The position numbers were made by a program, and so were the translations under genes. Shown piece by piece: positions 17,829-27,296 of a stretch of 34,237 bases of DNA; within the stretch, counting starts at the first letter, position 1, and the number at the start of each line of letters is the position of its first letter. Location of the stretch: assembly GCA_013820855.1 (NCBI GenBank), contig JACDHV010000008.1, positions 1-34,237 of the forward strand. The letters run 5' to 3'. The stretch is from Gemmatimonadales bacterium. GTDB taxonomy: Bacteria; Gemmatimonadota; Gemmatimonadetes; Gemmatimonadales; GWC2-71-9. The notes beneath the pieces are model-generated. The model was not told where the DNA came from and made no database searches. It saw only the letters and a list, made by a program, of their open reading frames with translations.

Positions 17829-18326
17829 CTACTTCCCTCCCGTCGAGCCCGTGAGCGGCCGCGCGCGCCACGGCTGGGGCTGCCGCTCGAGGACGGCGAT
17901 GGCGACCGCATCGGCGGACGGCACCCCGATCACGCCAAGCGACTGCCGGCTGCCGTCCTTCCGGCGGAACAGCACGCCCGCCATCCGCTGGTCGCCCCGC
18001 TGGGCCATCGCGAGCACGCGCTCCAGTTCCTCGGGGGCGGCGAAGATGCCGATGACGTCGCCGAGCCGCTGAAGCTCGGCGGGAGAGTCGTACCCCAGCA
18101 GGCGCGCGAAGGGCAGGTTCGCGGCGCGCACGGTGCCGCCGGGACGCAGAAGGCAGAGGCCGGCGGGCACCGCGTCGGCGAGGGCGCGGAGCTGCTCGTC
18201 GGACTGGCGGAGGGCGTCCTCCACTCTGCGGCGCACGACCATCTCCGCCTTGAGGTCGGACACCTGCTTGCGCAGGGCCGTGAGCTCGTCGCACAGTTCC
18301 TGTTTCGGGCGGTGGTGATCGCGCAT
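17829..18326 (-). CDS. Coiled-coil plus PAS-domain protein
   Basis: Coiled-coil N-terminus (ELTALRKQVSDLKAEMVVRRRVEDALRQSDEQLRALADAVPAG) then PAS-like LLRPGGTVRAANLPFARLLGYDSPAELQ...FRRKDGSRQSLGVIG. Confidence 0.78.
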   Translation of the reverse strand: MRDHHRPKQELCDELTALRKQVSDLKAEMVVRRRVEDALRQSDEQLRALADAVPAGLCLLRPGGTVRAANLPFARLLGYDSPAELQRLGDVIGIFAAPEELERVLAMAQRGDQRMAGVLFRRKDGSRQSLGVIGVPSADAVAIAVLERQPQPWRARPLTGSTGGK

Positions 18327-18447
18327 CGTGACTGAAAGGACGGACGGCGGACGCCGGCTTGCACCGGGTGTCCGGGCCGCGGGTCCTCCAGTGCATTGTG
18401 CAACGGCGCGCGCGAGCGGTGCCCACCCTTCAGCACGGCAGGTCCCC

Positions 18448-18990
18448 ATGAGATTCGAGCTGGAATCCGCGATCGACGTGCTCCGCCGGACACCGCCCGG
18501 GCTCCAGGCCCTGCTCGGCGGGGTCGCCGATCCGTGGGCTCGCGGCACGGAGGGTCCCGAGGCCTTCAGTTCATTCGACGTCGTGGGCCATCTGATCGAC
18601 GGCGAGGAGACCGACTGGATTCCTCGCGCGCGCATCATCCTGGCGCGCGGCGCCGATGCCCGCTTCGAGCCCTACGACCGCTTTCGCCACCGCGAGCGCA
18701 ACCGGGGGCGGTCGCTGGAGTCGCTGCTCACCGAGTTCGCCGGGCTGCGTGCCGCCAACCTCGAGCTGCTTCGCTCGTGGCGCCTGGGAGACCCGGAGCT
18801 CGATCTCGCCGCTACCCACCCGAGTCTCGGCCGCGTCACTCTGCGGCATCTGCTCGCGAGCTGGGTGGTGCACGACCTGGGGCACATCGCTCAGGTTTCC
18901 CGCGTCATGGCGAAGCAGTACCGGGACGAGGTCGGCCCCTGGGTGGCATTCATGCCCGTGCTCACCGATCACGAGGCACCACGGTCCTAG
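18448..18990 (+). CDS. DinB-superfamily protein
   Basis: FDVVGHLIDGEETDWIPRARIIL and LRHLLASWVVHDLGHIAQVSRVMAKQYRDEVGPW; DinB-like His pattern. Confidence 0.82.
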   Translation: MRFELESAIDVLRRTPPGLQALLGGVADPWARGTEGPEAFSSFDVVGHLIDGEETDWIPRARIILARGADARFEPYDRFRHRERNRGRSLESLLTEFAGLRAANLELLRSWRLGDPELDLAATHPSLGRVTLRHLLASWVVHDLGHIAQVSRVMAKQYRDEVGPWVAFMPVLTDHEAPRS

Positions 18991-19210
18991 GTCCTCGCTC
19001 ATTCGATGGACACCGCGATCGGATCGCTCGCGGGGGAGGTCTCCTGAAGCGCCTCGTCCCGCCGCTCCTGCTCGTTGCGGCCCGGGTCCCCGAGCGGAGT
19101 GTCGGCGGCGCTCGATACGTCTCGGTCCCGGGGCCTGCCGTGATCTCCATCGCAAATTCCTAACGCTCCCCTCCGCCATTACGCTTCACTCACCAAGGAG
19201 AGGAGCCGAT

Positions 19211-19651
19211 ATGCGGCTTGAGGATCCGGCGGGTGAGGCGACCGGTGGCAAGGTGCCGCTGCCGGCGGTGGCGGAGCAGCCGACCGAGTCCCCACCCCCC
19301 AGGCGGACCCATCTGGTCACGGTCGTCACCCGGGCACTCGGCGGGCAGGACCAGTCGGATCCCGGCGCCACGCTGCGCGAGCGCTACTGGAATCCCCACG
19401 AGCGCCGCTGGAACGAGGCGGACTTCGATTCGATGGAGTCGCTGCTCCGCCGGCATGTCGAGGAGGCCGGATGGGAGCTGCTGCAGGAACAGAGGCTGGA
19501 CGCTCCCCTGGCCGTCGAGCTGATCTTCAAGGCCCACCGGGTGGACTTCACCCGCCCGAGCCGGGAGCAGATTCTCCGCGACATCGGCATGACGCCGGAC
19601 GACGTCAGCGACCTGCTCGAGCACGTAGATCGCGAGCAGGAGGAGACCTAG
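19211..19651 (+). CDS. Hypothetical protein
   Basis: ATG preceded by AAGGAGAGGAG; coherent charged C-terminal half (RERYWNPHERRWNEADFDSMESLLRRHVEEAGWELLQEQRLD...REQILRDIGMTPDDVSDLLEHVDREQEET). Confidence 0.65.
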   Translation: MRLEDPAGEATGGKVPLPAVAEQPTESPPPRRTHLVTVVTRALGGQDQSDPGATLRERYWNPHERRWNEADFDSMESLLRRHVEEAGWELLQEQRLDAPLAVELIFKAHRVDFTRPSREQILRDIGMTPDDVSDLLEHVDREQEET

Positions 19652-19722
19652 GAGGCTATCTTGCGCTACCCGGGACGCGGGAGGATTCGCCGCAGCCCCG
19701 GCCCTCACGACGGGAGCGTGCT

Positions 19723-19881
19723 TTGCCCAAGCGGAATTACGGCTTCGAGAAGCGGCAGAAGGAGCTGAACAAGCAGAAAAAGCGGGAAGAAAAGCAGCAG
19801 CGGAAGCTCGAGCGCAGGGAAACTGCCGATGATCGGCCCGCGGACGCCCCCGAGGAAGACGGACCCGACACCCGTCCCTGA
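19723..19881 (+). CDS. Small, highly basic conserved-type protein (52 aa)
   Basis: TTG start; PKRNYGFEKRQKELNKQKKREEKQQRKLERRE resembles a widespread family of short Lys-rich proteins. Confidence 0.6.
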   Translation: MPKRNYGFEKRQKELNKQKKREEKQQRKLERRETADDRPADAPEEDGPDTRP

Positions 19882-19896
19882 CAGGCCGATCCGCCG

Positions 19897-21117
19897 GTGC
19901 AGGGCACCGCCTACCCAGTTCTCTTCGCCATCAGCATCTGCCATCTGCTGAACGACATGATGCAGGCGCTGCTGCCCGCCATGTACCCGGTCCTCAAGAG
20001 CCGGTACGGGCTCGACTTCGGGCAGATCGGCCTCATCACCCTCACCTTTCAGCTCACCGCCTCGCTGCTCCAGCCGCTGGTCGGGCTCTACACCGATCAC
20101 CGGCCCAAACCGTACTCGCTCGTCACCGGGATGGGGTTCAGCCTGGTCGGCCTCCTGGTCCTCGCGGTCGCATCGAGCTATCCGGTGCTCCTCCTCTCCG
20201 CCGGTCTCGTGGGCCTGGGGTCTGCCGTCTTCCATCCGGAGTCGTCCCGCGTCGCGCGGATGGCGTCCGGCGGGCGCCACGGCTTCGCCCAGTCGCTCTT
20301 TCAGGTCGGCGGCAACACGGGGTCCGCGATCGGTCCGCTGCTCGCGGCATTCGTCGTGGTTCCCCGCGGCCAGCGGAGCGTGGCCTGGTTCTCGGCGGCG
20401 GCCTTCGCCGGCATGGTCATCCTGGCGAGGGTGGGACGCTGGTACCGGAGCCATCGCCAGGCTGTGGCCGCCTCCCGCGCCGGAGGCGCCCGCCACCACC
20501 TGCCCCGCGCCAGGGTGGTCGCGGCGCTCGCGATCCTGCTGGTGCTGGTCTTCTCCAAGAACGTGTATCTGGCGAGCATCAGCAGCTACTACACCTTCTT
20601 TCTCATCGAGAAGTTCGGCGTGTCGGTACAGGCCGCCCAGGTGCACCTGTTCGTCTTCCTGGGTGCGGTCGCGGCGGGGACCTTCATCGGCGGCCCCGTG
20701 GGCGACCGGCTCGGCCGGAAGTGGGTGATCTGGGTGTCCATCCTCGGGGTGCTGCCGTTCACCCTCGCGCTTCCCTACGTGAATCTGTTCTGGACCGGCC
20801 TGCTGAGCGTCGCCATCGGCGTCGTTCTGGCATCGGCCTTCTCCGCGATCATCGTCTTCGCGCAGGAGCTGGTGCCCGGCCGCATCGGGCTGGTCTCGGG
20901 CCTCTTCTTCGGCTTTGCGTTCGGCACGGCCGGCATCGGCGCCGCGCTGCTGGGCCGCCTCGCCGATCGGACCGACATCGAGTTCGTCTTCCGGCTCTGC
21001 TCCTACCTGCCCGCGCTGGGTCTCCTCACCGCGTTCCTTCCGGAGATCGAGCGCGGCAGCCCACGGGGGCGGGCGGCACCGCCGGAAGTGGAGGCGGAGA
21101 CGGTGCCGCTGGTGTAG
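19897..21117 (+). CDS. fsr: MFS transporter, fosmidomycin resistance (Fsr) family
   Basis: GTG start; ICHLLNDMMQALLPAMYPVLKSRYGLDFGQIGLI, GSAVFHPESSRVARMASGGRHGFAQSLFQVGGNTGSAIGPL are Fsr-like. Confidence 0.88.
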   Translation: MQGTAYPVLFAISICHLLNDMMQALLPAMYPVLKSRYGLDFGQIGLITLTFQLTASLLQPLVGLYTDHRPKPYSLVTGMGFSLVGLLVLAVASSYPVLLLSAGLVGLGSAVFHPESSRVARMASGGRHGFAQSLFQVGGNTGSAIGPLLAAFVVVPRGQRSVAWFSAAAFAGMVILARVGRWYRSHRQAVAASRAGGARHHLPRARVVAALAILLVLVFSKNVYLASISSYYTFFLIEKFGVSVQAAQVHLFVFLGAVAAGTFIGGPVGDRLGRKWVIWVSILGVLPFTLALPYVNLFWTGLLSVAIGVVLASAFSAIIVFAQELVPGRIGLVSGLFFGFAFGTAGIGAALLGRLADRTDIEFVFRLCSYLPALGLLTAFLPEIERGSPRGRAAPPEVEAETVPLV

Positions 21118-21125
21118 TCATCCAA

Positions 21126-21159
21126 TCGGGAAAGTCCCGACGGGGTTAGATTTACCCCG
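21126..21159. terminator. Two tandem hairpins after the Fsr-like gene
   Basis: TCGGGA-aag-TCCCGA (21126-21140) immediately followed by CGGGGT-N7-ACCCCG (21141-21159). Confidence 0.55.
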
Positions 21160-21234
21160 TGCGGCGCCGCCGCATCGGTGGCCGCCCGGCAGCCTGCGCC
21201 CACCGCCCGATCACGCCCAACACGCGAGTTCTCC

Positions 21235-21489
21235 GTGAGCAGCCATAAGGTCAAGCAGTGTCGCCTGTCCTACCGGGGACGCGACTTTCACTTCGTCTCC
21301 TATGAGGGCCACCCCGCCAACGAGCGGCGCGGTGAGTCGGCGATGCCCGCCATGTGGTACCTGATGGGTCCCAACAAGCGGTGGCCGGTCATGGAGCATA
21401 ACCCGGATCAGCCCGACGACGAGGTGGAAAAAGGCCTGCTGAAGTGGCTCGGCACTCAGGAACTGGGCCTGCCGCGGCGCGAGGCCTAG
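21235..21489 (+). CDS. Hypothetical protein
   Basis: GTG start; VSSHKVKQCRLSYRGRDFHFVSYEGHPANERRGESAMPAMWYLMGPNKRWPVMEHNPDQPDDEVEKGLLKWLGTQELGLPRREA. Confidence 0.6.
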   Translation: MSSHKVKQCRLSYRGRDFHFVSYEGHPANERRGESAMPAMWYLMGPNKRWPVMEHNPDQPDDEVEKGLLKWLGTQELGLPRREA

Positions 21490-21516
21490 GGGCGGAACGC
21501 CCGCCCCTCGCCAGGC

Positions 21517-22442
21517 TCACGGAGGCGTCGTCCGGAGGAAGCTCTCCAGGTCGCGGATGACCTCCTTCGGGCGCTCCCAGTGGGGCGCGTGACCGGTCTC
21601 CCGATACACCTTGAGACTCGCGACTGGAAGCGCCGCCACCAGCACCTCCTGTTCCGACCGCGGGAACATGCCGTCGCGATCGCCCCAGAGAAGGAGCGCC
21701 GGGACCCGATGCTCGCCCAGCCCGGTGAACCGCTCGGTCTCCAGCAGGCCCGCCAACGCAGCGCGCCACACTCGCGCCGGGGGCTTGCGGCTCTCCGCGA
21801 CCACCCGGTCCATGAACTCCTCGGGCACGGGCTGGTGGACGGTGCTCACCTGAAACTCCCTCACGACGTCCGCCGGAACGGTGTCGGGTAACGACGCCAT
21901 CGCCTGCTGCAGCTCCAGCGTCACCTCGTTGCGCACGGTGCTCCCCGACCCGATCAGCACCACTCCCACGACGCGCTCCGGCGCGGCGACGGCTGCCTGC
22001 TGCGCCACGAAGCTGCCCATCGAGTGCCCCACCAGCGTGGCGCGCCGGATGCCCATGGCGTCCATGAACGCGAGCACGTCCCCGGCCATGTCGCGAGGAG
22101 TGTAGCCGTCGGCCGGTCGGAGTCGCCGTGCCCCCGGAGATCGAGCGCGTACACCCGGTGCGACTTCGAGATGCCTGGCAGTACCCGGCTGAACGAGTAC
22201 CACGAGTCGGTGATGCCGTGGATCAGCAGCACCGGCCGGCCCTCGGGATCTCCCTGCTCGACGTAGCGGAGCCGTACACCGTTCGAGAGCCGCACCTCCG
22301 CGAACCCGGGGCCGTGCGGCACCGGTGCGGAGGCGACCACGGCGGGCCGGCCGTCGAACGGCACCACGGCGGGCGACGCGACCGCCAGCCCTGTCACGGC
22401 CCGTATGGCCGCACTGGGGCGCTGGGGACTTGACCTGCGCAT
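21517..22442 (-). pseudogene. Alpha/beta hydrolase with a frameshift near 22105-22118
   Basis: N-terminal half (GVRLRYVEQGDPEGRPVLLIHGITDSWYSFSRVLPGISKSHRVYALDLRGHGDSDRPT) and C-terminal half (ADGYTPRDMAGDVLAFMDAMGIRRATLVGHSMGSFVAQQAAVAAPERV...) lie in different frames. Confidence 0.85.
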
Positions 22443-22576
22443 CTGCCTTCCCCTCCTTGCGTAGCGGATTGCTGAAGACCGTCCACGGAGTATGCGCGGG
22501 GACCGCGCCTAAGCGGACACGACACGGGCCCCGCACCGCGGAGCTGTCCGCCAACCCGAGGCCCAGGAGGCATGTC

Positions 22577-23092
22577 GTGGACCCGCTCGTCATTCTGCTT
22601 CGGTTCGTTCACATCGTCTTCGGCTCGCTGTGGGTCGGGATGATGGTCTTCAGCACGTTCTACCTGATGCCTGCCGTTCAGGAAGTCGGGCCCGACGGAG
22701 GCAAGGTCATGGCCGTAATCCAGCGTCGCGGGCTGATGACCATGATGCCGGTGCTCGCGATCGGCGCGCTGATCTCGGGGGTTTGGCTCTACATTCGCGC
22801 GGCCTCCGGAATGCCCGCGGAGTTCGGGCGGTCGCCGGTGGGAATGGCGTACGGGATCGGGGGGCTCGCCGGGATCGTGGCCTGGATCCTCGGCATGGCG
22901 GTGCTGCGGCCGTCGATGATGAAGGCGATGGCGTTGGGGCAGTCGCTCGGCTTTTCCACCGGCGCGGAGGAACGGCAGAGAATCATGGGGGAGGCACAGC
23001 GGCTGCGGGGGCGCGCGACCGCGGCGGGCCGGGCGGCGGCCTACCTGCTCCTCTTCGCGGTGACCGCGATGGCCGTCGCCCGTTACCTCTAG
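22577..23092 (+). CDS. Four-helix integral membrane protein (DUF2269/CopD-like)
   Basis: GTG start with AGGAGG; LLRFVHIVFGSLWVGMMVFSTFYLMPAV and further hydrophobic segments. Confidence 0.7.
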   Translation: MDPLVILLRFVHIVFGSLWVGMMVFSTFYLMPAVQEVGPDGGKVMAVIQRRGLMTMMPVLAIGALISGVWLYIRAASGMPAEFGRSPVGMAYGIGGLAGIVAWILGMAVLRPSMMKAMALGQSLGFSTGAEERQRIMGEAQRLRGRATAAGRAAAYLLLFAVTAMAVARYL

Positions 23093-23112
23093 ACCGCTTC
23101 ACGCGTGGAGAA

Positions 23113-23542
23113 TCAGCGGCGCGCACGCGGCTTGGCCGTGGCGCCCTCTCCGAACATCTGCGGGCGGCCGTTGGAATCCACCGGCAGCGCCGTCTGGCCG
23201 CTGGCGATGAAGTGGTGGGTGTTCCGGGCGTCGGTCGGATCCTTCAAGGGCGGGGCGCTCGGATCGGTGCCCCGGTCCATCGTGCCGCTCAGCAGCAGGT
23301 TGACGGTGCAGGTCACCATCTCGATGTGGCTGTATTCCTCGGCCGCGATGCTGGAGACCAGGTCGTAGAAGGGACGCAACTTGGGCGCCCGCGGAAGTTG
23401 AACGACTGGAAAGTGTAGTTCATCAGGGTCGACATCTCCCCGAACTTTCCGCCCAACAGCTCCTGAACGGCGGCAGCGGAGTTCGGGTTGGATTCTTCGG
23501 CTTCGGAATGTCCCCCGGAAGCCGGTCTACGCGTATGATCAT
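23113..23542 (-). pseudogene. Manganese catalase remnant (two frameshifts plus C-terminal truncation)
   Basis: Three frames together read MIIRVDRLPGDIPKPKNP / PNSAAAVQELLGGKFGEMSTLMNYTFQSFNFRGR / LRPFYDLVSSIAAEEYSHIEMVTCTVNLLLSGTMDRGTDPSAPPLKDPTDARNTHHFIASGQTALPVDSNGRPQ, a Mn-catalase N-terminus; stops before the C-terminal metal-ligand helices. Confidence 0.85.
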
Positions 23543-23649
23543 CAGCGTCCTCGCTGGAGTGGGTCTGAAAAAGGGGCGCCCAACCTAGGAGCAGGCCCCG
23601 CGCGTGCACTGTGATCCAGAACCCCGTCGGACGAGGCGACTCTTCGGCA

Positions 23650-25304
23650 TGGTCGGTTGGCTCCCTTTCCTGGCCGCCTGCACGTCACCGCCCGCGCTCC
23701 ACGCGCCGGACCCCGCCGGCTCCCTCGCGGCCGCCGAGTCGGTCTACCATGATCTGCGGGATCTACGCGACCGCATCGACGTGGTGGGCTTCGCGGGGCG
23801 CACCAGTGCTCGAGACGGCACTCCGGTCGCCGTGCTGGCCCGCCGGCACCACGAGCTCCGCCGGCATCTGGTGGAGCGGCTCGGTGCGGTGGACTCCAGC
23901 GCGCTGGACGCCCACGATGCCCGTGCGTACGGGGCCATGCGGGCTGCACTGGCTCGCGATCTCGCTCCGCTTTCCGACTCAGTGCCCCACCCCTCACCGC
24001 CGGATGGGGCCCCGCCCCACTGCGACTACGTGCCCGCGACCATCGCCCGGGCGAGGAACGGCCTCGACTCGCTGCGCCGGCGGATGTACGCCTGCTACGG
24101 ATGGGCTCAGCGGCGAGTCGCCGTCGTCGGCGACACCATGGACCGCCTCTCGGTGCTCGGCGCACTGGGCCGCACCCGGAATCCACTGGCGCGCCGACGA
24201 CTCTTCCTTTCGCTGGAGCCCGTCTGGCACAGCATCAACGGCGAGAACGGGCCTGACAGCCCGTACCGCACGCTGCTCGCCCTCGAGGCGAGGGGGAGGG
24301 CCGGCGAGTCATCCCTAGCGAGGCAGGCGCGCCTCTCGGGCATTCCACCCGACTCGCTCGAGGGATGGCTGGTCGCCATTCTCGAGACGTGGCGCGACGC
24401 CAATCCGGACTCGACGATCGAGCCCTGGGACTGGCACTTTCTGACCGGCCGCCCGGGCCGTGTGCTCGGCGCGCGGATCCCACGCCAGCGGCTCATGGCC
24501 CTCAACGCGGAGGTGTATCGCGCGCTCGGCGCGGACGTCCGCAAGCTCAACGTCCGCTACGACCTCGAGCCGAGGGAGGGAAAGGATCCCGTGGCCTTCT
24601 GCACCTTCGGCGCACGACCCGGACTTCGAGAGGGACGGTGGACACCGGGCGAGCCCTCGGTTTTCGCGACCTACCGCTCCGGTGGGTTCGACAATCTGGC
24701 CGAGCTGCTGCACGAGACCGGGCATGCGGTCCACATCGCGGCCATCCGCACCCGGCCGGCGTTCGCCGACTGGCCCGACAGCGATCCCTTCACCGAGGCG
24801 GTGGCCGACTACGTGGCACTCGACGTCACCGAGCCGGTCTGGCAGCAGCGCTGGCTGGGCGACTCGGTTCCACTCGCCGATGGGCTCCGATCGCGATATG
24901 GTGGAATCGTCCTCGACGTCGCCTGGTCACTGCTGGAGCTCCGCATGCTGCGGGAGCCCACCACCGACCCCAACCGGGAGTGGAGCCACCTGACCCGGGA
25001 GTATCTCCGCATCCGACCCCATCCGGAGCTGTCCTGGTGGGCCATGCGCGGCCAACTGGTGGACTCACCCGGCTACATGATGAACTACGCCATCGGAGCG
25101 ATGATCATTGCCGCGCTGCGCGCGCGGACCGTCGAGCTGCACGGCCCGTTCGTCACCGGAGACGCCACCTGGTACGACTGGGTGTCGCGAAACCTGTTCC
25201 GGTACGGGCTCGAGCGGTCCACCCGCGAGGTGGTCGAGGAGTTCCTGGGCGGGCCGGTAACGCCCGCTGCCCTGCTGGCGGACATGCGGAGAATGAAAAG
25301 CTGA
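23650..25304 (+). CDS. Secreted gluzincin-type zinc metallopeptidase (M2/M3-like), predicted lipoprotein
   Basis: MVGWLPFLAACTSPP lipobox; zinc motif LAELLHETGHAVH with downstream DPFTEAVADYVALD. Confidence 0.78.
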
Positions 25305-25326
25305 GGGCGGGCTTTCGCCCGCCCTC
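25303..25326. terminator. Bidirectional hairpin between convergent genes
   Basis: GAGGGCGGGC-TTTC-GCCCGCCCTC: perfect 10-bp stem, 4-nt loop, overlapping the metallopeptidase stop. Confidence 0.8.
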
Positions 25327-25348
25327 GATGCAGCCAGCCGATCCGGCC

Positions 25349-25783
25349 TCAGTTCGTGGTATCGGCGATGCCCGCGCCGCCGGTGCCGACCGTGTCGCCC
25401 TTCGAAGTCACCGGCTCACCCTGATCCGGGGAGGTCCGGGTCACGTCACCGCCCAGCTCGGACTCGCCGGTTTCGGTGTTGGTGACGCCGGACTGATCCT
25501 GGTTCGGAGCGCTCGTGCCGCCGGTGTCGGTGCCCGCTGCGGTGTCGCCGGTCGTGATGGTGTCGCCCGCTGGTGCCGACATGTCGCTCCTCGGGGCGGT
25601 ATCCCCGTCGACGGACGGCGCCGCCGTGGTGTCGTCGAACCCGCCACCGGTGTACCCGGTGTCCGCCGGCAGGGTGCCCGTTTCCGAGCCTGCCGTCCCG
25701 GCACTCCGGTCGTCCACGCGGCCATCGCCGCAGGCGAGCAGGAGGGCCAGCATGCACGGTAGCGCCATCAGATTGCGTATCAT
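25349..25783 (-). CDS. Low-complexity Thr/Gly/Asp-rich predicted lipoprotein
   Basis: MIRNLMALPCMLALLLACGDG lipobox followed by DTGYTGGGFDDTT...GDTITTGDTAAGTDTGGT disordered sequence. Confidence 0.68.
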   Translation of the reverse strand: MIRNLMALPCMLALLLACGDGRVDDRSAGTAGSETGTLPADTGYTGGGFDDTTAAPSVDGDTAPRSDMSAPAGDTITTGDTAAGTDTGGTSAPNQDQSGVTNTETGESELGGDVTRTSPDQGEPVTSKGDTVGTGGAGIADTTN

Positions 25784-25851
25784 TTATTGTACCTCTCTGT
25801 AGAAGATCCCCCAAGGCAGCCTGCAACGTAACCGCGGGAGGAATGCGAAGT

Positions 25852-25867
25852 AGTGAGCCCAGTCACG
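25852..25867. promoter_or_regulatory. CRP/FNR-family-like palindrome AGTGAGCCCAGTCACG
   Basis: Third GTGAGC-N3-GTCAC dyad, just upstream of the 25882 start codon. Confidence 0.35.
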
Positions 25868-25881
25868 TCGGAGACGACATC

Positions 25882-26340
25882 ATGATTCGGTGGCTCTTCG
25901 CGTCACTTCATCTGCTTGGCCTGGGAGTGGGCTTGGGGGCGGTGTGGGCTCGCGCCCGCGCGCTCCGCGAGCCACTCGATGCCGCAGGACTCCGGCGGGT
26001 CTTCTATGCGGACAGCTGGTGGGGCGTGGCGGCGGCTCTGTGGATCGGAACCGGGCTCGTCCGCCTGATCGGCGGCCTCGAGAAGGGGATGGACTACTAC
26101 CTGCGGAATCACGTGTTCTGGGGCAAGATGACGCTCCTGCTCGCGGTTCTGCTGCTCGAGCTGTCGCCCATGGTGACCCTGGTGCGCTGGCGAATTCAGG
26201 CGCGCCGGGGCGAGATGCCGGACACGAGGCGGGCGGGGCGGTTCGCCAGCATCAGCTACGTTCAGGCGGCGCTGGTCCTGCTGATGGTGCTGGCGGCCGT
26301 CGTGATGGCCCGCGGCATCGGCACCGCTCCTCGGGGATGA
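25882..26340 (+). CDS. DUF2214-like integral membrane protein
   Basis: MIRWLFASLHLLGLGVGLGAVWARARALREPLDAAGLRRVFYADSWWGVAAALWIGTGLVRLIGGLEKGMDYYLRNHVFWGKM. Confidence 0.78.
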   Translation: MIRWLFASLHLLGLGVGLGAVWARARALREPLDAAGLRRVFYADSWWGVAAALWIGTGLVRLIGGLEKGMDYYLRNHVFWGKMTLLLAVLLLELSPMVTLVRWRIQARRGEMPDTRRAGRFASISYVQAALVLLMVLAAVVMARGIGTAPRG

Positions 26341-26717
26341 TGCCCCCGAGCCCACTCGCTCGACTGCGCAAGCTCTGCCTGGCTCTCCCCGAAGCTCACG
26401 AGGTGGAGGCCTGGGGCGAGCCGACGTTCAGGGTTCGCAACAAGCTGTTCGCCATGTACGCCGCTTCCGACAATCACCACGGCGGAGGGCGGCCGGCGGT
26501 CTGGTGCAAGGCCGGACCGGGCAACCAGTCGCTGATGGTGCGCGCGTCGCCCGACCGTTTCTTCGTGCCCCCTTACGTGGGGCCGAGCGGTTGGGTCGGC
26601 GTGTGGCTCGACGCGAATCCGGACTGGAGGGAGGTGCGCGACCTCCTCTGCGACTCCTACCGCCTCACCGCGCCGAAGAAGCTCCTGGCGGTGCTCGACG
26701 AGGGAAGGAAGTCGTGA
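26340..26717 (+). CDS. MmcQ/YjbR-like DNA-binding-fold family protein
   Basis: LCLALPEAHEVEAWGEPTFRVRNKLFAMY...WVGVWLDANPDWREVRDLLCDSYRLTAPKKLLAVLDEG; start at 26337 or 26340, overlapping the upstream stop. Confidence 0.82.
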   Translation: MPPSPLARLRKLCLALPEAHEVEAWGEPTFRVRNKLFAMYAASDNHHGGGRPAVWCKAGPGNQSLMVRASPDRFFVPPYVGPSGWVGVWLDANPDWREVRDLLCDSYRLTAPKKLLAVLDEGRKS

Positions 26718-27274
26718 GCGGCGCGATCGTGCCCGGGCGGGAGCTCAGGCTGGCGGATGGGCGGGTGGTGCTGATCCGCCGCGCCGTCCCGGGTGACGCC
26801 GGCAACGTGCTGGAATATCTCCGCAAAGTCGGCGGCGAGACCTCCAACCTGACATTCGGTGCCGACGGACCCGGCCTCACCGAGAGCCAGGAGCGGGAGT
26901 ATCTCGCGCGGATCGCCGCGTCGGACAACGGGCTCGCGATCCTCGCGCTGGTGGAAGACCGATTCGTGGGCGGTCTCACCTTCGATGGGGGCCAGCGGCC
27001 CCGGCTCCGGCATGTCGGCGAGTTCGGAATCAGCGTGGCGCAGGAGTACGCCGGGTTGGGCATCGGCCGTGCCATGATCGAGTACATGATCGCGTGGGCC
27101 GAGCGGAGCGGCGTGGTACGCAAGATCAATCTCAAGGTGCGGGCGGACAACGGCGGCGCCATCAGGCTGTACGAGCGGATGGGTTGGCAGCACGAGGGAA
27201 GGACCACCCGCGACGCGTTCATCGACGGGCAGTTTCACGACTGCCTGCTGATGGGCCGCACGGTGGATCCCTGA
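26714..27274 (+). CDS. GNAT-family N-acetyltransferase
   Basis: GTG start overlapping the previous stop; GEFGISVAQEYAGLGIGRAMIEYMIAWAERSGVVRKINLKVRADNGGAIRLYERMGW. Confidence 0.9.
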   Translation: MSGAIVPGRELRLADGRVVLIRRAVPGDAGNVLEYLRKVGGETSNLTFGADGPGLTESQEREYLARIAASDNGLAILALVEDRFVGGLTFDGGQRPRLRHVGEFGISVAQEYAGLGIGRAMIEYMIAWAERSGVVRKINLKVRADNGGAIRLYERMGWQHEGRTTRDAFIDGQFHDCLLMGRTVDP

Positions 27275-27296
27275 TGCGGCCCCTCGAGTGCCCGCC

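Noticed and set aside
25441-25783. Repeat-rich region possibly a minisatellite
   Set aside because: Repetition is at the level of Thr/Gly/Asp codons in a lipoprotein, not exact nucleotide units.
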